From positions 372,001-436,000 of the forward strand of contig NZ_QAOV01000002.1 of the NCBI RefSeq assembly GCF_003050925.1: a DNA stretch of 64,000 nucleotides, given 5' to 3'. The position numbers and the translations under genes were made by a program. The first letter of the stretch is position 1, and each line of letters starts with the position of its first letter. The notes beneath the pieces were generated by a model, which made no database searches, was not told the DNA's origin, and saw nothing but the letters and a program-made list of their open reading frames with translations. Positions 1-10,768 of this stretch are shown here, in pieces. The DNA comes from Pseudomonas sp. GV085 (GTDB lineage Bacteria; Pseudomonadota; Gammaproteobacteria; Pseudomonadales; Pseudomonadaceae).

Positions 1-1521
1 ATCGACGAGATTGTCGCCGGTTATGCCGCTGCCGCCCGCCGTCTGCATCAGGCCGGAATCGACGGCGTCGAGGTCGTGGCCAGTCACGGTTACCTGCCGG
101 CGCAGTTCATCAATCCGCGGGTCAATCGGCGTACCGATGGCTACAACGGAGAGCTGGAACAGCGTTTGCGTTTTCTGCGCGAAGTCATCAAAGCCGTGCG
201 CGCGGCGACCGACGAGCAGTTCATCGTCGGCCTGCGCATTTCCGCCGACGAGCGCGACCCGCAAGGCCTGACCGAAGACGAATCCCTGGCCGCCGTGCAG
301 TCGCTGCAAACGCAGCTCGATTATGTGCACATTGTCGCCGGCACTTCGGCGTCGCTAGGTGGCGCGGTGCATATCGTGCCGCCCATGGCGATCGAAGCGG
401 CGTACCTGGCAAAAGAAGCCGGGACGTTCAAGGCCAGTTTGAACATTCCGTTGTTCGTCACGGGGCGCATCAACCAGCCCCAGGAAGCCGAGCTGATCCT
501 GGCTCGCGGCCAGGCCGATGTCTGCGGCATGACCCGGGCGCTGATCTGCGATCCGCAAATGCCCAACAAGACCGACACCGGCCGCGTCGAAGACGTGCGG
601 GCGTGCATTGCCTGCAACCAGGCGTGCATCGGCCACTTCCACAAGGGCTTGCCGATTTCCTGCATCCAGCACCCGGAAACCGGGCGCGAGCTGATCTTCG
701 GCGAACGCCGACAAGCGCCACAGCGCAAACGCATCATGATCGCCGGCGGTGGTCCGGCCGGGATGAAAGCTGCCACCGTCGCGGCCCAGCGCGGGCATGA
801 GGTGACGCTGTACGAAGCCAGCTCACAATTGGGCGGTCAGGTGTTGCTCGCGCAGCTGCTGCCACGACGCAGCGAATTCGGCGGCGCCAGCACCAACCTG
901 CAGCGGGAAATGGAACTGGCTGGCGTGCGGGTGGTGCGCAACACCCGGGTCGACCGCGCGCTGGTGGAGCAGGAAAAACCGGACATGGTGATCGTCGCTA
1001 CCGGTGCCGAGCCGTACTGGCCGCCCTTCGAGCGCGGCGGCGAATTACAGGTGGTGGACGCCTGGCAGGTGCTGCGTGACGAGGTGAAGATCGGCCGTTC
1101 GGTGGTGGTGATCGACTGGCGCTGCGACTGGATCGGCCCCGGCATCGCCGAGCGTCTGGTGCGCGCCGGGCACCAGGTGCAACTGGCGGTCAACGGCACC
1201 CATTGCGGGGAAAACCTGCCGCTGTACGTGCGCGATCAACTGGCCGGCGAGCTGCATAAACTGGGGGTGCCGATCACGCCGTACGCGCGGTTGTATGGTT
1301 GCGATGACGACACGGTGTACCTGCAGCACACCGCCAGCGGCGAGCCGATGCTGATGGAGAACATCGACACCCTGGTGCTGTGTCAGGGTCACCAACCGGT
1401 GGATACCCTGGGTGCTGAACTGCAAGGGCTGGTGGAATTTCGCCGGATCGGCGACTGCCTGGCGCCGCGCACCGCCGAGGAAGCGATTTATGAAGGCCTG
1501 AAAGTCGCGTGGGAGCTTTAA
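1..1521 (+). CDS. FMN/FAD/4Fe-4S oxidoreductase of the old yellow enzyme-dienoyl-CoA reductase family, 5' end outside window
   Basis: The reading frame is open from base 1, so the N-terminus lies outside the window; about 506 residues are visible. The first part is the end of an NADH:flavin oxidoreductase TIM barrel. It is followed by a C-x2-C-x3-C-x11-C iron-sulfur motif (Cys codons at 604, 613, 625, 661) and then an FAD/NAD-binding half with GGGPAG near 750. This order is that of trimethylamine dehydrogenase, dimethylglycine demethylase DgcA, N-methylproline demethylase and 2,4-dienoyl-CoA reductase. The neighbours (cupin regulator, glutamylpolyamine ligase, amine oxidase) favour oxidative N-demethylation of a small amine over fatty-acid oxidation, but the substrate is inferred. 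The protein should be cytoplasmic. Confidence 0.8.
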   Translation: MDEIVAGYAAAARRLHQAGIDGVEVVASHGYLPAQFINPRVNRRTDGYNGELEQRLRFLREVIKAVRAATDEQFIVGLRISADERDPQGLTEDESLAAVQSLQTQLDYVHIVAGTSASLGGAVHIVPPMAIEAAYLAKEAGTFKASLNIPLFVTGRINQPQEAELILARGQADVCGMTRALICDPQMPNKTDTGRVEDVRACIACNQACIGHFHKGLPISCIQHPETGRELIFGERRQAPQRKRIMIAGGGPAGMKAATVAAQRGHEVTLYEASSQLGGQVLLAQLLPRRSEFGGASTNLQREMELAGVRVVRNTRVDRALVEQEKPDMVIVATGAEPYWPPFERGGELQVVDAWQVLRDEVKIGRSVVVIDWRCDWIGPGIAERLVRAGHQVQLAVNGTHCGENLPLYVRDQLAGELHKLGVPITPYARLYGCDDDTVYLQHTASGEPMLMENIDTLVLCQGHQPVDTLGAELQGLVEFRRIGDCLAPRTAEEAIYEGLKVAWEL

Positions 1522-1564
1522 GGCTGTTTATACTCCGGGGCTTTAGATTCAAATGATCGTTCTC

Positions 1565-1666
1565 TGTAGGAGCGAGCTTGCTCGCGATGGACTTCAGAAC
1601 ACCGCGTGTTATCCAGAAAACACGCGTCATCGTTAGCGACCATCGCGAGCAAGCTCGCTCCTACAG
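1565..1666. repeat. REPIN (two inverted REP sequences)
   Basis: TGTAGGAGCGAGCTTGCTCG at 1565 is answered by its inverted copy ending CTCGCTCCTACAG at 1666. The loop between holds a second small inverted repeat (CGCGTGTT / AACACGCG). This is the common Pseudomonas REP doublet, placed between the oxidoreductase and the regulator. Confidence 0.9.
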
Positions 1667-1700
1667 GGGCGTAGCGTAGCCCCCCGGTTCGGAACTTTCC

Positions 1701-2297
1701 ATGAGCAACAACAGCAAGACCCAGCCCGCCTCAGGCAACGCCGAACCGCATTTTCTCGGCACGCGCATTCGCGGCCTGCGCAAGCGCCGGGGCATGACCC
1801 TGGCGGAACTGGCGCAACAGAGTGAGCTCACCGCCGGCTACATCAGCCAGCTGGAGCGCAACCTCGCCTACCCGTCGATCCCGGCGCTGTTCAACATTGC
1901 CCGCAGCCTCGGCGTCACCATCCAGTGGTTCTTCGCCAGTGAAGCGGTCACCGCACCTGAAGACGATGGCGTCGTGGTGCGCAAGAACAGCCGCCTGAAC
2001 GTGCATTACGAAGACGGCATCGTCGATCAGTTGCTGACCCCGCAAGCCAACCGCCAACTGGAAATGCTCCACTCGCGTTTCCCGCCCGGCACCTACAGCC
2101 AGCAAAGCTACAGCCACGACGGTGAAGAAGCCGGTTACCTGCTGTCCGGCAGTTTCGAGTTGTGGGTCGGTGAGCGCCATTTCCAGCTCAACGAAGGCGA
2201 CAGTTTCAGCTTTTCCAGCCAGGAACCGCATCGCTATGGCAACCCTGGCGATGTCGATGCAGTGGTGATCTGGGTGATTACGCCGCCGACGTTCTAA
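1701..2297 (+). CDS. XRE-family transcriptional regulator with C-terminal cupin domain
   Basis: 198 residues. An N-terminal lambda-repressor-type helix-turn-helix covers about residues 20-75 (LGTRIRGLRKRRGMTLAELA region, then SQLERN). A small cupin_2 beta-barrel covers about 125-195 and includes the HDGEEAGYLLSG strand. This architecture is that of PuuR and related regulators, where the cupin senses a small metabolite and controls adjacent amine-catabolic genes. It lies downstream of the flavin oxidoreductase behind a REPIN, and its stop codon overlaps by 4 bp the stop of the convergent AraC gene. The ATG at 1701 is the natural start. The ligand is unknown; polyamine or a related amine is a guess from context. 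Confidence 0.85.
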   Translation: MSNNSKTQPASGNAEPHFLGTRIRGLRKRRGMTLAELAQQSELTAGYISQLERNLAYPSIPALFNIARSLGVTIQWFFASEAVTAPEDDGVVVRKNSRLNVHYEDGIVDQLLTPQANRQLEMLHSRFPPGTYSQQSYSHDGEEAGYLLSGSFELWVGERHFQLNEGDSFSFSSQEPHRYGNPGDVDAVVIWVITPPTF

Positions 2298-3226
2298 CGT
2301 CGGCCGCGACCACTTGACTGAGTGGTACTCGCGCGCTTGAGGGTGTCACTCGGCAGCTCGTTGAACAGTGCACGGTAGCTACTGGAAAACCGCCCCAGGT
2401 GCCAGAACGACCAATGCATGGCCACTTCAGCCACGGTGGTTTGCGTGGGCGTGCGGCTGAGCAATTCGCGGCGGGCGCTGTTGAGGCGGCGCAGGCGCAG
2501 CCATTGGGTCGGCGCCATACCGGTGTAGGTCTTGAACGCATGCTGCAACTGGCGCAGTGAAACCCCGGCAACCTGGGACAGTTCCAGCAGGTTGAGGTGT
2601 TCTTCCGGGGTGTCCGCCGCCCATTCCCCTACCCGTTTCATGATCGCCCGCTCTCCCGCACGGCGCTGCAAGGCACTCTGGTCGAGGCCGACACAGGCGT
2701 TGTCGAGAATGAACAGACAGTCTTCCAGCAGTTGCTGGGTCAGCGCTTCGCGGCTCGGTGGATCGAAGGTCTGCGACAGCCGCGTCAAGGTCCCGCTGAG
2801 CCAGCGGCAGAACAGCGCGTTCTGCCGGGAGTTGAGCGGCGCCATGAACAGCCCTTCGAGCCGGGCGATGTCCAGGCTGTGGCGCTTTACAAACTCCGGC
2901 CCGAACACCACGGCGATTTCCTGGTAGTTCTCCGGGGTGATCCAGATGTTGCGGCTTTCGCCATTCAACACGTACAGCGCGTTGTCGCCGCGATCGAAAC
3001 AGAACGACAACGAACCCTGGGGCGCGCTGAAATTCTGCTCGACCCGGGTGTTCATCGACTCTTCGTAAATCTCCACGCCCTGCAGATCCAGATAGCGCAC
3101 CAGGCCTGCGAAATGCCCCGGCGACATCTGTTGGTAATGCTGGACCCAGCCCGGTGTGGCGCGGATTTGCTCGGCGACATCGGCGGTGTTGAAGGCTTGG
3201 ACCTGGAGTGAATTGGAACCTGTCAT
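2294..3226 (-). CDS. AraC-family transcriptional regulator
   Basis: 310 residues. The C-terminal ~100 residues carry the double helix-turn-helix of AraC/XylS proteins (SQVAGVSLRQLQHAFKTYTG, then VAEVAMHWSFWHLGRFSSSY). The N-terminal ~200 residues are an uncharacterised sensor half. The overall pattern resembles the EutR/FeaR-like group of amine-responsive activators. It is divergent from the glutamylpolyamine ligase gene at 3389, so a role in controlling that gene and the following transporter and oxidase is plausible. The 3' end overlaps the XRE gene by 4 bp tail to tail. Confidence 0.8.
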   Translation of the reverse strand: MTGSNSLQVQAFNTADVAEQIRATPGWVQHYQQMSPGHFAGLVRYLDLQGVEIYEESMNTRVEQNFSAPQGSLSFCFDRGDNALYVLNGESRNIWITPENYQEIAVVFGPEFVKRHSLDIARLEGLFMAPLNSRQNALFCRWLSGTLTRLSQTFDPPSREALTQQLLEDCLFILDNACVGLDQSALQRRAGERAIMKRVGEWAADTPEEHLNLLELSQVAGVSLRQLQHAFKTYTGMAPTQWLRLRRLNSARRELLSRTPTQTTVAEVAMHWSFWHLGRFSSSYRALFNELPSDTLKRASTTQSSGRGRR

Positions 3227-3388
3227 GGGGCGACCTTACGCACTCTTTTGGTGCGCTTCGTGCTGCTTAAAGTGGATAGATGGAACCGCAAGGCTCGCCC
3301 AAGATAGACGTCAACGCGCTACAGGGGAAGTGTCCGGCGGATGAAACCGGCCTCCCCTGGCGTTAATAAAACCAATAACGAGGTCTTT

Positions 3389-4747
3389 ATGAATGTCCCT
3401 TTCGATCAGCTGTTCACTTGGCTGAAAGATCACAAGATTACCGAAGTCGAGTGCGTCGTCAGCGACCTGACCGGCATTGCACGCGGCAAAATCGCACCCA
3501 CCAACAAGTTCCTGCATGAGCGAGGCATGCGCCTGCCGGAAAGTGTGCTGTTGCAAACGGTAACCGGGGACTTTGTCGACGACGACATCTACTACGACCT
3601 GCTCGACCCGGCCGACATCGACATGATCTGCAAGCCGGATGCCGACGCCGTTTACGTGGTGCCGTGGGCCATCGAGCCGACTGCCATCGTGATCCACGAC
3701 ACCTTCGACAAGTTCGGCAACCCGATCGAACTGTCGCCGCGCAACGTGCTGAAGAAAGTCCTGCAGTTGTATACCGACAAAGGCTGGCGGCCGATTGTGG
3801 CGCCGGAAATGGAGTTCTACCTGACCCAGCGCTGCGAAGACCCGGACTTGCCGCTCAAGGCGCCGATGGGCCGTTCGGGTCGCGCCGAAAGCGGTCGCCA
3901 GTCGTTCTCCATCGATGCGGCCAACGAATTCGACCCGCTGTTCGAAGACGTCTACGACTGGTGCGAACTGCAAGGTCTGGACCTCGACACGCTGATTCAC
4001 GAAGACGGCCCGGCGCAGATGGAAATCAACTTCCGTCACGGCAACGCCCTGGACCTGGCCGACCAGATCACTGTGTTCAAACGCACCATGCGTGAGGCGG
4101 CGCTCAAGCACAACGTGGCGGCAACCTTCATGGCCAAGCCGGTCGGCGACGAGCCGGGCAGCGCCATGCACCTTCACCAGAGCGTGGTGGACATTGCCAC
4201 CGGCCAGCCGATCTTTGCCGATGCCGATGGCAACATGAGCGAGCTGTTCCTGCATCACATCGGTGGCTTGCAGAAGTACATCCCGAAAGTGCTGCCGATG
4301 TTCGCGCCGAACGTCAACTCGTTCCGCCGCTTCCTGCCGGACACCTCGGCACCGGTGAACGTCGAATGGGGCGAAGAAAACCGCACCGTCGGCCTGCGCG
4401 TGCCGACCTCAAGCCCGGATGCCATGCGCGTCGAGAACCGTCTGCCGGGCGCTGACGCCAACCCGTACCTGGCCATCGCCGCCAGCCTGCTGTGCGGTTA
4501 CCTGGGCATGGTCGAGCGTATCGAGCCGAGCGCCGCGGTACAGGGCCGCGCCTATGAGCGTCGCAACCTGCGCCTGCCGATCACCATCGAGGACGCCCTG
4601 ACCCAGATGGAGGAATGCGACACCATCAGCCGCTACCTGGGCGACAAGTTCGTGCGCGGCTATGTCGCGGTCAAACGCGCCGAGCACGAGAACTTCAAAC
4701 GGGTGATCAGTTCGTGGGAGCGTGAGTTCCTGATGCTCAGCGTCTGA
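3389..4747 (+). CDS. Glutamine synthetase-family gamma-glutamylpolyamine ligase
   Basis: 452 residues. The start is set at MNVPFDQLF rather than an in-frame ATG 48 bp upstream, because the glutamine-synthetase homology begins here and AGG lies just upstream. Typical glutamine-synthetase features are visible: the metal-binding EMEFYL strand, HEDGPAQMEINF, GSAMHLHQS and RVENRLPGADANPYL. Length and sequence match the PuuA/SpuI group, which joins glutamate to putrescine or another amine using ATP, rather than housekeeping GlnA. The following gamma-glutamylamine oxidase-like gene and polyamine-binding protein support this. The exact amine cannot be told from sequence. Confidence 0.85.
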   Translation: MNVPFDQLFTWLKDHKITEVECVVSDLTGIARGKIAPTNKFLHERGMRLPESVLLQTVTGDFVDDDIYYDLLDPADIDMICKPDADAVYVVPWAIEPTAIVIHDTFDKFGNPIELSPRNVLKKVLQLYTDKGWRPIVAPEMEFYLTQRCEDPDLPLKAPMGRSGRAESGRQSFSIDAANEFDPLFEDVYDWCELQGLDLDTLIHEDGPAQMEINFRHGNALDLADQITVFKRTMREAALKHNVAATFMAKPVGDEPGSAMHLHQSVVDIATGQPIFADADGNMSELFLHHIGGLQKYIPKVLPMFAPNVNSFRRFLPDTSAPVNVEWGEENRTVGLRVPTSSPDAMRVENRLPGADANPYLAIAASLLCGYLGMVERIEPSAAVQGRAYERRNLRLPITIEDALTQMEECDTISRYLGDKFVRGYVAVKRAEHENFKRVISSWEREFLMLSV

Positions 4748-4768
4748 GATCTGCGCTGTCCTTAAGAC

Positions 4769-4833
4769 CTTCGCGAGCAGGCTCGCTCCCACAGGGTACG
4801 CATTCCAATGTAGGAGTGAGCCTGCTCGCGATG
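4769..4833. repeat. REPIN, short spacer
   Basis: CTTCGCGAGCAGGCTCGCTC at 4769 and the inverted GGAGTGAGCCTGCTCGCGAT ending at 4833 form an inverted REP pair with a loop of only about 15 bp. It lies between the ligase and the binding-protein gene. Confidence 0.9.
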
Positions 4834-4876
4834 ACGGCAGCAAGAACACCCAAGAATTGCCTGAAGAATCCAATAA

Positions 4877-7281
<2,405 letters not shown>

Positions 7282-7309
7282 TCGGGTAAAGCACTGACCG
7301 CTGCTGCAG

Positions 7310-7480
7310 GCAATGCTGTTCAGTTAAGCGAATGTGGTCCTCTGTAGGAGCGAGCTTGCTCCGGGCGGCGTTCCGACGATGGACTCAAGAACGCCGCGTT
7401 TAGCCAGTAAATACGCGTTATCGTTAACGACCATCGCGAGCAAGCTCGCTCCTACAATTTCCTTAACTGAACAGCATTGC
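7310..7480. repeat. REPIN nested in a 19-bp perfect inverted repeat
   Basis: GCAATGCTGTTCAGTTAAG at 7310-7328 is repeated exactly in inverse at 7462-7480. Inside it sits a REP doublet (7343-7456) whose left arm carries a variant tail (TTGCTCCGGGCGGCG). The whole lies between the convergent oxidase and sulfatase genes and could form a long stem on either transcript. Confidence 0.85.
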
Positions 7481-7492
7481 GCCGCTGCAGGG

Positions 7493-9145
7493 CTAGTTTG
7501 GCATCGGGATAGCGACGCCCTCCTTCTGCAATTCTTCCCGTATCGACTGGAATTTCTGGTACTTGGACAATTCGATCGGCCCGTCGTAGCCCATGCTTTG
7601 CAGCTTGCGTGGCGGGTATTTGATGTAGGTCTGCATCAGCTTGTTGATCGCCTGACTGATCGGCACCATGGTCCAGGTGCGCTCGGTGACGTTACTCATG
7701 AAGATGTCGTAGCGCTCCTGTGGATCTTGCAGCAAGTCAAAGACTTGCGGTACGACCGCCACGTACTTCGACTCCCCTTTCCAGCCCAGGTTGGTGTCCA
7801 CGGCCAAGCCGCCGGTCAGCGCACCATTGTCGCCACGCAGGTTGAACACGGCCTTGTAATTGCCTACGCGGGCCGCCCCCGGTGACAACTCGTTTTCGGT
7901 GAAATAGAACCACTCTTTACGTGGGTCGGGGCCCGTGCCGGTTATCACCGGTGTCATATCGTAACTGTCGAAATAGATCGGCTGACCTTCGCGGTCCTTT
8001 TCCGGCAACTTGATGCCGGCCACCGAGGCGAAGGTCGCCATCAAGTCGAGCCCACCGAGAATGTCGTGGTTCTTGGCGTTCGGTTTGATTTTTCCGGGCC
8101 AGGTCATGATCGCCGGGACCCGGTTACCGCCCTCGCGCACGGTGCCCTTGGTGCCACGGAAAGGCGTGTAGCCCGCATCCGGATAGACGTCCTGCCAGGC
8201 GCCGTTGTCTGTGGTGTAAACCACCAGCGTGTTCTTATCCAGGCCCAGCGCCTTGAGCTTGTCCATGATATGGCCGATACGCGTATCCAGTTCGACTACC
8301 GAGTCGGCGTACTTGGACTTGGAGATCGACTTGTGAACGAACTCCGGTGCCGGCAAGTTCGGCTGGTGCACTTTCATGAAGTTGACGTTGATGAAAAACG
8401 GCTTGTCCGATTTGGCGGCAGTGTCGAGGAATTCCAGTGCAGCCTTTTCCACATAACCGTCGAAATAGGGAATTCCGACTACACCGGGTTTGCCGTCGAT
8501 GACCGGCGTATCAACATACTGGCCGTTGATCTTGAACTCTTCGACGGCCTTTTCTCCAGCCTTGCCCGAGAGTGCACCTTTGGTCACTTTGGCAAACATC
8601 GCCCGGGTTTCCGGGTCCATGTCGGGGAACCAGGTCGGATCGGCGTAGGTGTAGGCATTGAGGTGATAGAGGCCGACGTATTTCATCACGTCATAGCCCT
8701 GGGCATTGGGCAACGCATAGTCGGCTTCACCCAGATGCCACTTGCCGGTGAAGTAGGTCTCGTAGCCGCCCGTCTTGAGCACCGAGGCCAGCGTCCACTC
8801 GGCGGCGGGCAAACCACCGCCCTGACCCTGGAAGGCCACGGTGGTCATGCCGCTGCGATTGGGGATGCGCCCGGTCTGCATGGCGGCTCTGCCTGGCGTG
8901 CAGCTCGGTTGCGCGTAGAACGAGTAAAAGGTTGTGCCTTCAGCGGCCAGTTCGTCGATGCTGGGTGTCGGCATGCCGCGGCCGACACCGCCGCCATAGG
9001 GCCCCAGATCACCGTAACCGGTGTCGTCGGACACGATGAACAGGATATTGGGTTTTTCTGTTTGTGCAGCCTGGGCCATGCCGTTAAGCGCTATCAGTAA
9101 TGAACCTGCAATGTAGAACCTTGAGCGATGCAAGAGTCTTTTCAT
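7493..9145 (-). CDS. Secreted arylsulfatase (type I, formylglycine-dependent)
   Basis: 550 residues with a signal peptide (about residues 1-27, ending MAQAAQ), so periplasmic or exported. It opens with the sulfatase metal-binding strand PNILFIVSDDTGYGD (Asp40, Asp41). The modification motif C-x-P-x-R is CTPGR at residues 82-86, followed by AAMQTGR, where Cys82 would become formylglycine. YFTGKWHLG and YTTDNGAW are further family motifs. It should hydrolyse sulfate esters to scavenge sulfur. No formylglycine-generating enzyme or sulfate-ester transporter is nearby. An AAGGAAGG ribosome-binding site precedes the ATG. Confidence 0.9.
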   Translation of the reverse strand: MKRLLHRSRFYIAGSLLIALNGMAQAAQTEKPNILFIVSDDTGYGDLGPYGGGVGRGMPTPSIDELAAEGTTFYSFYAQPSCTPGRAAMQTGRIPNRSGMTTVAFQGQGGGLPAAEWTLASVLKTGGYETYFTGKWHLGEADYALPNAQGYDVMKYVGLYHLNAYTYADPTWFPDMDPETRAMFAKVTKGALSGKAGEKAVEEFKINGQYVDTPVIDGKPGVVGIPYFDGYVEKAALEFLDTAAKSDKPFFINVNFMKVHQPNLPAPEFVHKSISKSKYADSVVELDTRIGHIMDKLKALGLDKNTLVVYTTDNGAWQDVYPDAGYTPFRGTKGTVREGGNRVPAIMTWPGKIKPNAKNHDILGGLDLMATFASVAGIKLPEKDREGQPIYFDSYDMTPVITGTGPDPRKEWFYFTENELSPGAARVGNYKAVFNLRGDNGALTGGLAVDTNLGWKGESKYVAVVPQVFDLLQDPQERYDIFMSNVTERTWTMVPISQAINKLMQTYIKYPPRKLQSMGYDGPIELSKYQKFQSIREELQKEGVAIPMPN

Positions 9146-9518
9146 GGCGACCTTCCTTTATCGGGACGGATCCTTGTGGCCGGCTACTTGTTTTCAAGTA
9201 ATCCGAGACCGGACCCTGGTGAGTTACCCCAAAACCATGCCCTCTGGTTAGTTCCAAGCGTTCAACGGCCAAAAAAATGAAAAGCCTGTTGCTACTCAAG
9301 GCACCCGAGTCAGCCTAGTACGGTTATTATCAAAACGCGCATTGCAAGCCAAAGAATTCAAAATCGTTCGTCACTGGTTTCCCCATGAAATACCTTGGGT
9401 CGAGGCGTCCCCGGGCGGCGGATAGTGTTAAGGTTGCGACTTTCGATTTGCTCAATCGCAAGTCACTTCTATATTGAGGGGGTGCTCTGAACTTCCTGCC
9501 TTCTGTCGAGCTTGCCCC
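9146..9518. other. Divergent intergenic region between sulfatase and pqi operon
   Basis: 373 bp without a convincing gene. The region serves as the divergent regulatory space for the two transcription units. A possible pqi -10 box, TATATT, lies at 9470-9475 with a weak -35 (TTGCTC) at 9448-9453. No clear operator was recognised. Confidence 0.5.
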
Positions 9519-10115
9519 ATGGCATCTACTGATCAACTGATCATCTGCGAGCACTGCGACAGCGTTTACCAGAAAGTCACGCTCGCCAAACATCAGAAAA
9601 CCCTGTGTACGCGCTGCGGCGGCGTACTTCAACGCTATAACGGCCTCACGGTGGAGCAGCGTCTTGCGTTGACCTTCACAGCGTTGATGCTCTGGATATT
9701 CGCCAATTTCTATCCGGTGATGAGCATCAGCCTCAAGGGTGTGAAGAACAGTGCAACGCTCTGGGACTCGGTGCTGGCCCTGAGCCTGGGGCCTATCACG
9801 TTCATCGCCATGGTGGCGGCAATCGCCATGGTCATCGCGCCGGTTTTCCAGCTGTTGCTGCTGATCTGGGTGCTGGGCTTCGCCCTCGCCCGGCAACGCT
9901 CGCCCGGATTCAAATTCTGCATGCGCTGGCTGGAAACCCTGAGGCCCTGGAGCATGCTCGAAGTCTGCCTGCTGGGCGCCATGGTCGCGGTGATCAAGCT
10001 CGCCGGTCTGCTCGATGTGCTACCCGGCATAGGGCTGTTCGCCCTGGCGGCGCTGAGCCTGATGATGATCCGTATCGCCGGGCGCGATATTCGCGAACTA
10101 TGGGACATCCTATGA
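9519..10115 (+). CDS. pqiA: PqiA-like membrane protein, first half-protein
   Basis: 198 residues from the ATG at MASTDQL; an earlier in-frame start at 9474 would add 15 residues without homology. The protein begins with a paired-cysteine, zinc-ribbon-like segment (CEHCDS and CTRCGG, about residues 9-35) followed by about four membrane helices. This is one PqiA domain; Escherichia coli PqiA is about 417 residues and contains two in tandem. PqiA is the inner-membrane partner of the MCE protein PqiB, which spans the periplasm and moves lipids between membranes. The stop overlaps the next start (ATGA). Confidence 0.85.
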   Translation: MASTDQLIICEHCDSVYQKVTLAKHQKTLCTRCGGVLQRYNGLTVEQRLALTFTALMLWIFANFYPVMSISLKGVKNSATLWDSVLALSLGPITFIAMVAAIAMVIAPVFQLLLLIWVLGFALARQRSPGFKFCMRWLETLRPWSMLEVCLLGAMVAVIKLAGLLDVLPGIGLFALAALSLMMIRIAGRDIRELWDIL

Positions 10116-10768
10116 GCACGCCTCCGTACGCCGACGAGCTCAACCTGTGCCTGTGTCACACCTGCGGACTCGCCTGCGACATGACGGGCGAACCTCACGA
10201 ATGCGAACGCTGCGGCGCGCCTTTGCATCGACGCAAGACCAATGCCTTGAACCGGACCTGGGCCTACATGATCGCCGCCCTGGTGTTTTACATCCCCGCC
10301 AATTTGCTGCCGGTAATGAACACCAAAATGGTCGGCCATGGCGCCGACAGCACGATCATGAGCGGCGTGCTGGAGTTCTGGGAAGCCGGAGCCTGGGACA
10401 TCGCCCTGATCATTTTCATTGCCAGTATCGCGGTGCCGGGCATCAAGTTCGTCGCCATCACGCTGCTGCTGGTCACCGTGCAACGCGACAGCGAGTGGGC
10501 GCGTAAAGAGCGGTCGACGCTGTACCGCTTCGTCGAGGTCATCGGTTACTGGTCGATGCTCGATGTGATCGTGGTCGCCCTGGTGGCCTCGCTGGTGAAG
10601 TTCCAGGCCCTGGCCGACATCGAACCACGCCCGGGCATTCTGTTTTTTGGTCTGGTGGTGGTGTTCACCATGCTGTCGGCCATGAGTTTCGATCCACGCA
10701 TGATCTGGGATAAAGAACGGGAAACCCCACACAATGAGGAGGTCACGGATGAAGTCACAAGCCACTGA
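10112..10768 (+). CDS. pqiA: PqiA-like membrane protein, second half-protein
   Basis: 218 residues. The start is at the ATG overlapping the previous stop. It repeats the layout of its neighbour: a paired-cysteine motif (CHTCGL, CERCGA) near the N-terminus, then about four membrane helices containing IPANLLPVMNT. Together the two genes supply what a single two-domain PqiA supplies in enterobacteria. It overlaps the start of the MCE gene by 20 bp, which indicates translational coupling. The role in envelope lipid transport is inferred from the operon. Confidence 0.85.
   Translation: MSTPPYADELNLCLCHTCGLACDMTGEPHECERCGAPLHRRKTNALNRTWAYMIAALVFYIPANLLPVMNTKMVGHGADSTIMSGVLEFWEAGAWDIALIIFIASIAVPGIKFVAITLLLVTVQRDSEWARKERSTLYRFVEVIGYWSMLDVIVVALVASLVKFQALADIEPRPGILFFGLVVVFTMLSAMSFDPRMIWDKERETPHNEEVTDEVTSH

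Noticed and set aside
1565..1666. Repeated palindromes as CRISPR repeats
   Set aside because: They are dispersed, inverted in pairs and lack regular spacing; they are REP/REPIN elements.
3341..3388. Upstream ATG adding 16 residues to the glutamylpolyamine ligase
   Set aside because: The extra residues have no family match and the inner ATG starts at the conserved N-terminus.
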